Shown piece by piece: positions 12,726-20,700 of a stretch of DNA of 36,572 bases (the stretch's first letter is position 1; every line of letters begins with the position of its first letter). The stretch lies in IMG/VR virus record IMGVR_UViG_3300043639_000005, positions 1 to 36,572 of that record, one strand, 5' to 3'. Origin of the DNA: a virus. Under the pieces are notes generated by a model, which worked only from the letters and a program-made list of their open reading frames with translations, was not told the DNA's origin and searched no databases. A program made the position numbers and the translations under genes.

Positions 12726-14869
12726 ATGTCGGCCATGTTTTGATGTTCGACGCGCACGGGCGCGACGTTGACGGAGCCAGCCCCGGAGGCGGTGACGGCG
12801 GAATTCGGCGGCGCGTTCTTGTGTGTAATCGAGACGTCGACGGACCCGTTGATCGGCGCGGCGGGCGGCACGGTGACGGGCGGACGGAGGTCGAGTTGAT
12901 CCTTCGACAGGGTCTTGTAACCGGCCCCGGGCGCGTTGTTCAGGAGGGCGCGGCGCGCGGCCTCGGCACTCTGGATACCGAAGTGTCCCTGATCGTTCGA
13001 GCGCCACGAATTGCCCGAGACCATGCCCCATTTCTTCGCCAGTTCGTCCTCGAGGCGGGGGTCGAGATGAGGCGCGCGATTACTGCGCACCCCGCGGCCG
13101 ATCTGGTTGATGTCGATCGCGGCACCGACGGGATGGCCGCTCGCGTTGTGCGGGCGCGAACCGAGCGTGCCGCTGTCTGGCCCTATGACGCCACCGGCCT
13201 TTTCATAGTCGTTGATGAAGCCCTGGAAGTTCGGGGCGAAGCGCGCGTCGACCTGGAATTTTCGCCCACTCGCCGACGTGACTGTCGCGAGGCCGGTGCG
13301 CGCGATCGCGGTGCCCGCTGGCGCGGCAATGCCCCCGGAGCCGCCAGCGTCGCCGCCGCCAACGCCTCCGGCGGGTCCAGAGCCGCCCACGCCCCCGGCG
13401 GGGGAGAACGACGCATGCTGCACACCCGGCATACCCCCGCCGCCCCCGGAGGGTCCGCCAGGGGTCGGTGCGCCGACGCCTCGCAGGTGTTCGATCGCGT
13501 CCTCGAAGCCCTTGCGGACGGCGAGGGATAACAGGATGAAAAACTCACCGCCGCCCACGCCAGAGAGCGCGGCGCCGCCGCCATACGAAGCGGGCGTCAC
13601 ACCTCCCGGCAGGTAGCCCCCGGAGGAGGATTGTTGCTGATAGCCGGGGCGGATGTTCGCGGGTCCACCCATGATGCGGTCCCGCAACTTCTCGAAGAAG
13701 TCCGTCACGGCGGGGTTGAGTGCTGGCCCCGGCAGACCATGCCCCGGAACCACGGTCACGGGTTCGTCGTTTTTGGTGATCGGGCGAGTCAGGTCCGCGC
13801 GGCTCTTGATGTTCGCGAGTCGGTTCAGCACGTCGGCGACGCTGTTGCCCTTGTCGACCAGCCATTTGAGGGAGTCGACCAGCGCGACGATGTTGTCGGT
13901 GAGGCTCTTGATGGCTTGCTGGCCGGTCATGTCCCCCGCGACCGACGTCCACAATCTGCCGAAGGAGTCTCCGATCCGCTTCGCCGCGTCGAGGATTTGC
14001 GGGGTGTTCTGTTCGACAAACCCGGAAAAACTGTTGATCATTGGCGTGAAGTGCTCGGCGATCATCAGCGACATTTGCGCGCCCAGGCGATCGAAGCCGA
14101 CACCGAGGCGGCCTTGCGCCTCCGAGAACAATTGCAACGACCGCTTCTGTTCGTCGGTCAGGTCCTTGTAGCGTTCGACATCTTTCAGCCATTGCGCGAA
14201 CGGTTTGGAACTCTGGCGGAAAGCCTCGACCAGCTTGTCGCCCCCGGCGCCCAGCAGCGCGATCGAGGCGGCGGCGCGGTCGGCGGGGTTTTGCATGTCG
14301 GCGAGTTTCTGGATCAGTTCCGGAAACAATTCGTCGGCCTTGCGGACCACCCCGTTCGCGTCGCGCAGATTGATTTTTAGTTGGTTGGCCCATTGCGCGG
14401 TCAGCGCGAAGGCGCCCTGCCCGGTCTTGAAGTCCGCCAGCGTGTCGAACAGTCCCTTGAGGCTCTGGCGCATGTCGGCGGCGTTGCCCCCGGCGAGGCG
14501 GGTCGCGTCCTCGAACCGCTGCAACGTCTGCGTCGTCGTGCCAAGGCTTGAGGCGGTGCGCACGAGTTCCTGGGACCATGCGGCGTAGGACTGCACCAGC
14601 TTGACCATTCCGGCGAGCGTCGCGGCGCCCGTGATCGTGCCCAGCACGGGAACGATCTGCGTCAACGTCCGGAGAACGGACCCCGCGGCTTTCCAGATGT
14701 AGTCGAAGCCTTGCGCGACCTTGCGCAATCCGGAGACGTCGACGAACCGTGAGATCGAGCGCGACATGCGTTCGACGGGCGCGCGCATCTGCGCGATCCG
14801 CTTGTTGATCGCGTCGATCTGTTTCGTCGCGTTGTCGACGACGGAATAGGTGACGGAATACCCGGCCAT
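12722..14869 (-). CDS. Tail tape measure protein with M15-type peptidase domain
   Basis: A 715-residue tape measure that sets tail length. The N-terminal ~330 residues are alpha-helical with a hydrophobic stretch (residues 68-95, TQIVPVLGTITGAATLAGMV). Residues 465-520 are a Gly/Pro linker. Residues about 535-635 look like an M15 (VanY/Ply500-type) metallopeptidase: SRPHNASGHPVGAAIDIN gives H579 and D586 seven apart, and SWRSNDQGHF gives D626 and H629, matching the H...D and D-x-x-H-F signature of zinc L-Ala-D-Glu/D-Ala peptidases. It may open peptidoglycan during DNA injection. The tail (660-715) is Pro-rich and beta. ATG 14869 overlaps the chaperone frameshift stop (TAATG). Confidence 0.9.
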   Translation of the reverse strand: MAGYSVTYSVVDNATKQIDAINKRIAQMRAPVERMSRSISRFVDVSGLRKVAQGFDYIWKAAGSVLRTLTQIVPVLGTITGAATLAGMVKLVQSYAAWSQELVRTASSLGTTTQTLQRFEDATRLAGGNAADMRQSLKGLFDTLADFKTGQGAFALTAQWANQLKINLRDANGVVRKADELFPELIQKLADMQNPADRAAASIALLGAGGDKLVEAFRQSSKPFAQWLKDVERYKDLTDEQKRSLQLFSEAQGRLGVGFDRLGAQMSLMIAEHFTPMINSFSGFVEQNTPQILDAAKRIGDSFGRLWTSVAGDMTGQQAIKSLTDNIVALVDSLKWLVDKGNSVADVLNRLANIKSRADLTRPITKNDEPVTVVPGHGLPGPALNPAVTDFFEKLRDRIMGGPANIRPGYQQQSSSGGYLPGGVTPASYGGGAALSGVGGGEFFILLSLAVRKGFEDAIEHLRGVGAPTPGGPSGGGGGMPGVQHASFSPAGGVGGSGPAGGVGGGDAGGSGGIAAPAGTAIARTGLATVTSASGRKFQVDARFAPNFQGFINDYEKAGGVIGPDSGTLGSRPHNASGHPVGAAIDINQIGRGVRSNRAPHLDPRLEDELAKKWGMVSGNSWRSNDQGHFGIQSAEAARRALLNNAPGAGYKTLSKDQLDLRPPVTVPPAAPINGSVDVSITHKNAPPNSAVTASGAGSVNVAPVRVEHQNMADI

Positions 14870-15338
14870 TATCTCGCCTGTTCGCGCGCGGCGCGTTCGC
14901 GTTCAGCGACGCGGTGCGATTGCTCGGCCCACCAGATCAATTCGGTTCCGGTCAGGTTCCACGCATCATGCGGACCCCAGCCCCAGAACCGTGTCAGGTC
15001 GGCGATCAGGTCTCGCCATCCTTGGGGGAAGGCGCGAGTAACTCGGCCAAAAAATCGAACGCCTCGTTGAGTTGGCTCGAGCGCAGTTCGAGCACGACCT
15101 CGCGCGGCACCTGGGCGACGGCGGAGACCAGCGCGATCTGGTAGCGGCGCATCATGTAGGCGGTCGGGTTGGCGCTGTTCAGTTCGAGCTCGGCGCGTTC
15201 GAGTTGCTTCGCGGTCGGTTCCTCGAAGTGCAGCGAGGTGAAGCGCTTTTTCTGAAACGTGATGTCGATGTCCATGTCGAGCGTGCGAGGAAGGGCTTCC
15301 TCCTCGCCGGTCTCGAACTCACCCGCGATCGCGTCCAT
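14869..15338 (-). CDS. Tail assembly chaperone, -1 frameshift extended product
   Basis: Frameshifted long form of the chaperone upstream of the tape measure, analogous to lambda gpGT and P2 gpE+E'. Ribosomes reading the short form meet TTTTTTG (- strand, 15054-15048); a -1 slip avoids the stop at 15006 and continues without interruption. It gives GRVTRAFPQGWRDLIADLTR, then FWGWGPHDAWNLTGTELIWW and a charged helix, ending TAA at 14869-14871. The product is about 156 residues. The W-R-D-L-I and tEL-W pattern is what frameshift extensions of this class look like. The extension fills what would otherwise be a 135-base gap and touches the tape-measure start. Confidence 0.85.
15006..15338 (-). CDS. 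Tail assembly chaperone, short form (Mu gp41-like)
   Basis: A 110-residue tail assembly chaperone, the zero-frame product. It binds the tape measure and recruits tube subunits in related phages; it is not expected in the virion. Residues 20-75 show the family style (DMDIDITFQKKRFTSLHFEE, then QLERAELELNSANPTAYMMR). NEAFDFLAELLAPSPKDGET forms the end, with the slippery codons at F96-L97. ATG 15338 lies three bases after the tube stop. It sits between tube and tape measure, the invariant place for this gene. Confidence 0.9.
   Translation of the reverse strand: MDAIAGEFETGEEEALPRTLDMDIDITFQKKRFTSLHFEEPTAKQLERAELELNSANPTAYMMRRYQIALVSAVAQVPREVVLELRSSQLNEAFDFLAELLAPSPKDGET
15048..15054 (-). promoter_or_regulatory. 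Slippery heptamer TTTTTTG for -1 frameshift
   Basis: On the - strand, codons GAT TTT TTG give T-TTT-TTG, a classic X-XXY-YYZ slippery site. The -1 frame is open from before it through to 14869, and its product fits a chaperone extension. I see no obvious strong hairpin immediately downstream, but did not fold the RNA. Confidence 0.75.
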
Positions 15339-15341
15339 GCG

Positions 15342-15707
15342 TTATGACTCCGATACGTTGATGCCGTCGAAGCGGACCTGAAACGTCCCCTCGGCGGCGC
15401 GGACCTCGAGGGCGGCGGTGTTCCACATGTTCGATCCGCCAACGACCTTGCCGTTCGCGAGCGACACCAGCACCTCGACGCATCGCATGTCGTTGAAGTC
15501 ACCCACGGCGATCGAACCGCTGTCGCGCAACGTCGCCTCGATGTAGCCCTGGATCGGCACCTCGCTGAACCCGTGCACGGCGTCGAGGCCGACCAGGGTT
15601 TCGCGTTTCCATAGCGCGGGCGACCACGTCACGTCGGAGACGACCATGTAGGCGTTTCCGTCGATCGTCAGGCCGGTGATACCGGCCAGTCGTTCACAAG
15701 CGGCCAT
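15342..15707 (-). CDS. Tail tube protein (Mu gpM-like)
   Basis: A 121-residue tube subunit forming the rigid inner tail channel. Typical of the Mu gpM family are GLTIDGNAYMVVSDVTWSP near the start, then RETLVGLDAVHGFSEVPIQG, IEATLRDSGSIAVGDFND, and the ending FQVRFDGINVSES. Size is normal. It is 12 bases after the sheath stop with AGGAGGAGCGAC-type purines ahead of ATG 15707. Sheath, tube, chaperone and tape measure stand in the order seen in all Mu-like tails. Confidence 0.93.
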   Translation of the reverse strand: MAACERLAGITGLTIDGNAYMVVSDVTWSPALWKRETLVGLDAVHGFSEVPIQGYIEATLRDSGSIAVGDFNDMRCVEVLVSLANGKVVGGSNMWNTAALEVRAAEGTFQVRFDGINVSES

Positions 15708-15719
15708 CGTCGCTCCTCC

Positions 15720-17198
15720 TTATGATTTGCGGAATTGCAGCAGGATCGCGACCTGCCGAAGCTGGTTCACGACATCGACGGGCGCGAGGATTTTCACCAG
15801 CCCGTCGCCCGCGTTCTCGACGACGACGGCGCGCGCGAATTCCCTCGAGTTCTGGACGTATCCGGCGGACTCGAGGGCGCGATACTCGGCGATCACCGAG
15901 GCGCGGATCAGCGGCGCGTTGACGCAATTCGATCCGGCGAGGATCGGGGTCACGTCGCTGACCAGTTTCTTGCGGGCGTAACGGGTCAGCAGGTAGTTCG
16001 ACAGATCGCGGGAGACGAACATCAGGCCGTAGAGCGTTTCGACGTCGAGGTAGGAATTATCCACCGCCCCGGCGGCGTTCTTTTGGTAGGTCGTCGCCAT
16101 GCGCTCGATGATCACGGTGTCGTCGTCACCGACGCGGAACGTGCTCATCCCGTCATAGAGGAGCGTATTGCGTTCCCCCAGTATCCAACGGTCGGCGATC
16201 GGCGGCGCCTGTAGCGTCGTGTTGATGTATTGCAGCGGCAGCCCTGGATCGACGCGGAGGCTGGCGGCGGACGACGCGGTGATCTCGGCCGCCCATACCC
16301 AGGCGGGTTCCGGCGAGCCGTTGAACGCCATGATCGACATGTGCTGATCGTTGCGGCCCATACCGAAGGCGGTGCACTCGCCGAGCGTGCCCCGGAACGC
16401 GGTGAAGCAACCACCGTAGATCATTTCCTGCCACGACCAACGTCCCTGATCGTCGGCGAGGAAGGCTTTCATCGTGTCGAGTGAGGTCGTGTCGGTGTAG
16501 GGCAGACAGATGAAGTCGTAGGGCTGTGACGACAGGTTCGAGAGGCCGAGGGTCAGTGACGGGTTCGCGGTGCCCCCGGTCATGTCCGTGAACGTCACGG
16601 TGATCCCAGGCACCCTGAACTCGCCCCCGGCGGTCCCCCGGTAATTCTGCGCGAGAACGATGTCGTTGCCCGCCTCACCCTTGTTCTTGGCGGTCAGGGG
16701 GATCCCCGATCCGGCGGTCGGGGTTCCGGCGGTGACGGCGAGGTTAGCGTTCGCGACGATCGCGTTGTGCAAGGCGGTGGCGATGGCGGCGGCGTTGTCG
16801 CCAGCGTTGACGATCGACTGCACCCGGATGCCGCCAATGTAGATGTTCAGCGTCCCCGAGGCGGTCGCGGTTCCGGCGATGGTGATCTCCCCGGCGGCGG
16901 GGGCGCTGGCGGCGTTGTCGGCGAGCGGCAGCATGTAGACGGCGCCGAAGCTGTCGCGCTCCAGGTAGCGTTCCAGCATCTGCGCCAGCATCGATCCGGC
17001 GCCGCACTGGATCAGCACCTGGGCGAGGCTTTCCACCAACACGGGATGATCCGGGATCGCGTGACCGGCGGCGGTGATCTGGCCGATCACCAGGGTCTTT
17101 TGCAGCACCGTCGCGGTGTTCGCCTGCGAGGGGTCCATTTCGACGTAAACACCGGGGACCCGGTTCGAGGTCGGGTAGTATGTGAAATTGATCGCCAT
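15720..17198 (-). CDS. Contractile tail sheath (Mu gpL-like)
   Basis: A 492-residue sheath subunit whose contraction drives the tube into the cell. The family start is INFTYYPTSNRVPGVYVEMD; LVIGQITAAGHAIPDHPVLV and FGAVYMLPLADN follow. The middle domain (about 110-230) is Ala/Gly/Thr-rich beta (ITIAGTATASGTLNIYIGG). The conserved C-terminal domain has WILGERNTLLYDGMSTFRVG, DTVIIERMATTYQKN, YLDVETLYGLMFVSRDLSNY and RDLSNYLLTRYARKKLVSD. Its presence defines the phage as a myovirus. Start ATG 17198; the DUF2635 gene ends four bases before. Confidence 0.95.
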   Translation of the reverse strand: MAINFTYYPTSNRVPGVYVEMDPSQANTATVLQKTLVIGQITAAGHAIPDHPVLVESLAQVLIQCGAGSMLAQMLERYLERDSFGAVYMLPLADNAASAPAAGEITIAGTATASGTLNIYIGGIRVQSIVNAGDNAAAIATALHNAIVANANLAVTAGTPTAGSGIPLTAKNKGEAGNDIVLAQNYRGTAGGEFRVPGITVTFTDMTGGTANPSLTLGLSNLSSQPYDFICLPYTDTTSLDTMKAFLADDQGRWSWQEMIYGGCFTAFRGTLGECTAFGMGRNDQHMSIMAFNGSPEPAWVWAAEITASSAASLRVDPGLPLQYINTTLQAPPIADRWILGERNTLLYDGMSTFRVGDDDTVIIERMATTYQKNAAGAVDNSYLDVETLYGLMFVSRDLSNYLLTRYARKKLVSDVTPILAGSNCVNAPLIRASVIAEYRALESAGYVQNSREFARAVVVENAGDGLVKILAPVDVVNQLRQVAILLQFRKS

Positions 17199-17201
17199 CG
17201 C

Positions 17202-17390
17202 TTAGGTCTCCTTGTGCGCGGGCGCGGCGCGGCGCGCGGGCGGATCGGGCGTCTCGACGGTGACATCACCGTCACGAACGCGGCGCACCCAGAACGGATC
17301 GGAGTCGGACACCTCGCGCCCGCCCTCCGGTAGCAATTGCATGTTGCGGGGATCGCGCACGGCGCGGCCCGCCACGGGAAGAACTTTCAT
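17202..17390 (-). CDS. DUF2635 small tail protein (Mu gp38-like)
   Basis: A 62-residue member of DUF2635: MKVLPVAGRAVRDPRNMQLL, PEGGREVSDSDPFWVRRVRD, GDV, then a Pro/Arg tail. In Mu and its relatives it lies directly before the sheath gene, as here; its exact role is unknown. ATG 17390 is chosen because GGAGGG stands just upstream; the longer reading to 17414 adds residues over that ribosome site. Confidence 0.88.
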   Translation of the reverse strand: MKVLPVAGRAVRDPRNMQLLPEGGREVSDSDPFWVRRVRDGDVTVETPDPPARRAAPAHKET

Positions 17391-17400
17391 CGCACCCTCC

Positions 17401-17748
17401 TCAGTTGGCTCCATTGTCGAGTTGTTCGATCGATGCCTGCGCGGCGGTCCAGAACGCGGCCCAGGCGGTGGCGAGCGTGTTCACCGCGTATTCGTAGTTC
17501 GTGCCCTGCGCCCCCGGCGTGGCGGGATCGGGAACGATGCCGAAGTTGTTTGGGACGAACATGTTCCCCGGCACCATCGCGTTGCCCGCCTCATATTGCG
17601 TGCCCAGGACGCCCTCGAAGCCGCTCGAGGCGGTCGCCAGCGCGTCCTTGAGGCGTTCCATGTTCGTATTGAGTGTCAGCAGATTGGAGACGATCCGGTT
17701 CGTCATGCCTCCGAATGACGTCGATTGCGGGATGATGAGAGCGGCCAT
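17401..17748 (-). CDS. Hypothetical virion-region protein
   Basis: A 115-residue protein I do not recognise. Residues 1-50 include PQSTSFGGMTNRIVSNLLTL and a helix NTNMERLKDALATASSG, the middle is Gly/Asn/Pro-rich (VPGNMFVPNNFGIVPDPATP), and the C-terminus is an aromatic helix (YEYAVNTLATAWAAFWTAAQ). AGGAGAA precedes ATG 17748. It lies between the giant fibre gene and DUF2635, so a fibre-attachment or tail role is possible; nothing in the sequence proves it. Confidence 0.65.
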   Translation of the reverse strand: MAALIIPQSTSFGGMTNRIVSNLLTLNTNMERLKDALATASSGFEGVLGTQYEAGNAMVPGNMFVPNNFGIVPDPATPGAQGTNYEYAVNTLATAWAAFWTAAQASIEQLDNGAN

Positions 17749-17762
17749 TTGAGTTCTCCTGG

Positions 17763-20700
17763 TTAAGCACTGCTGTAGGTAAGCCACGCGCCCGCCATCT
17801 TCGTGGCGACGCAACCGGACCCGCCGCCGACCACGGTGAAATTGAAGGCTCCCACGTTGGCGGCCTTACCGTCCTGCACGTAAATTTGCGAGCCATTCAG
17901 AGTGTTGAGGGGAATGTTCGCCATCGTGAACAACCCTGGATACAGGTCACGCAGCAGCACGTAGCTGGAAAAGAAATACCCCGCGCTGCCGAGAAGTGTC
18001 CCTCCCCTGGCGAGAAGCCTGTTGTCGGACACTTGCACATCGGGAGATGACCCGTTGACGTGGATGCCATAGCCGCTGCCACCGACTATGACGACGCGAT
18101 TGTTGCTGATCGTTCCGTTCGCCCCATAGGCGACGAACGCTATCGTGGGTGACCCGGTCATGCTGGAGTTGACGTTGTTGCCAGAGATATCGAAGTCGTA
18201 AAGGTTCGCGCCAGAGCCGCCCGACTGCGGCTGGATCGACACGTGGAACTGAAACGCGGAATTAACAAAGCACGAGAACTGGTTCCCCTGGATTTGGATC
18301 GAGGCGATCACCGTGCCGCCATATTGAGTGACGTAAACGCCGCCGACCTTATGCTCCTCGAAAGAGTTGGAATTTATTATCAGGCTGCCGATGCTGCCCC
18401 TGTTGGCCAGCACATTGATCTGGATATTCGAGCCGAGGAACTTGTTCCCCCGGATCGACCCATACCCACAATGAACCTCGATGCAGCTTGACGACGGCGT
18501 CGTTGGGTTGCCGAAGAATATGTTTTCAACGATATGCCCGTGCGAACTTTCCACCCCGGTGTTGGCGTCATCCGAAAACAGGCCGGTGTAACCGAAAGCC
18601 TGGAAATAATTGTTCCGGGTCATAACGTTTTCAGCGCAGCGTTGCAGACTGATGCCGAACCACATCCCGGAGAATGCACAGTTCTCGATTATCGAACCGT
18701 CGTTGTCCGGTCCGGCTGGAGTGTCCGGCCCGCGAATATGAATGCCAGCGCCGCTGGTCCGAGGGCATGCGCTTTCGTAGCCAAGGGATGGCGCGCCCGC
18801 GATCTGGAACCCACGAAAAACACACTGCGCGAACGTATAGACAAAAAACACATCGCCTGTCGTGAACGTCGATTTGCAGAGAATTTGCGAGCAGTTATTG
18901 TCGAACGTGATGCCGGGGCCGACGCCCGCTCCCATGCCTTCGATGACGATACCGATGTCGTTCGTTGAGTTGACGCTGATCGTCGCGTCAACCACGAACC
19001 GCCCGATTGGGATCAACACGGTTGATCTGCCGCGCATCCCATTTGGCGCGGTCGCTATCGCGGCGTTGACTGTGTTCTGGATCGCGACCGTGTCGACCGT
19101 GACCGCGTCGCCCTTGGCCCCGAACCAGCGAATGTTGTAGGCGGCACCCCCTGTTTCCCGATACCAGCGCCGACCGCTGCCGTCACGGATGATGGTTCCG
19201 CCATTGTCCAGTGAGGTCGTATCGGTTGAAACGTAGACAAAGAACCCCTCGCCGCCGTCAGCCGGACCGTAGTAGCCCTGCACCACGCAGTTGGTGAGCG
19301 CGACCGATCCGGTGTAGGCGCGTAACGTCGCGATGGTGGCGAAGATCAACTGCGTCGTGCGTTGATCGACGTACTGCTTTGTCGTTGCATGTGCGGGGTT
19401 AGAAGGATCGCGTGCCAGCCAGACATCGCCAGCATGTATCGCCAGACCACCATCATCGAAGTGTGCCCAGTCGGTCGCGCCGCTGCTGACCATGTAGACC
19501 GATGAGCCGACGACGTTCAGCCGCCCGCCTGAGATGGTCAGCCCGTAGGCCCCGCCATACATGTTGAGGCCACGAGCCACGTCGTTCGATACGCCGACGT
19601 AGTTGTTCATGTAGATGCCGTTCTGGAACGTCGCCTGTCCGACGTGGGTCGAAGTCGAATTGACGGTGAGCGGTCCACTCAGGGCAATGGCGGCGTTCGT
19701 TCGGCTGATGGTGATTGGGTTGTCAATCGGTGCGCCGCTGTCATTGAACCGAGTGAAAGCGAAGTGATCGCTCGGCGTCATCTGGATGTTCCAGCGGGAC
19801 ACCGTTGACGTATTGAATTGCAGCGTGCGCCATTGGCCGGTCGGGCCGTCAATGTCTATTTGTGTGTTCGTGCCCCTGAACCACGAGTGATCGGCGTTGT
19901 GTATGATCCCGCCCGCGGCATCCATCCTGATCGTGTGCGCGGCTCCGTCGATGCGGATGCCCAGCGCCGAATTGCTCCACGGCATGATCGAGATCGCGCC
20001 CGTGTCCGGTGCGCCCGCGCTCACGAGGATCGCATGGTCTCCGGTCTGAACGATCCCGTTGTAGGCCCCGCCGCCGAGGTTCGGCATGATGGACAGATAT
20101 TTGGCGGCGGCCAGATTATGGACGTTAAACTGGGCGTTGACGGTTACGTCATTATTGAAGGTCGTTGGGACATAGGTGTTGATCGTGTCACTCACGCGAA
20201 GCCGCACGATCCCACCGCTGCGGAAGTCGTGTTTGTCGCCTACATTGTTGACGTTGTAATTCAACGTCGAGTCACTAACGACGATGCTGTAATTCGTTCC
20301 GTTTGGCGAACCCCAGAACGTGATGCCGCGCGAACTGTCAGATGGACCAGACACGCCGTTGTTGAGGTTGATGCCGCCGCTGACGCTGAGGTTCGCCGCG
20401 ACATTTACGCTGGTTCCGACCCAAAGGCCCTGAAGGATCGTCGCGTTGCCAGAAGTGTCGATGATGAACCGGAACGCCTGCACGTTCTCGTCGCTGATGA
20501 TGTAGACGCCATCGTTCCGGGTGCCAGCCGCCCAGGTGCGGACCCCCGTGACGGTTGAGAAGTAGCGCGCCCAGTTCCCGTTTGGGACGGTGATTGAGAC
20601 GGGATCGTTGCCAACGCCATTAACAAGCAAGTTGCGATTGATCGTGACAGGCGTGTCGAAGGTTGTCTGGTTCAATGTGAAACGAACCGCGCGTGTCTGA

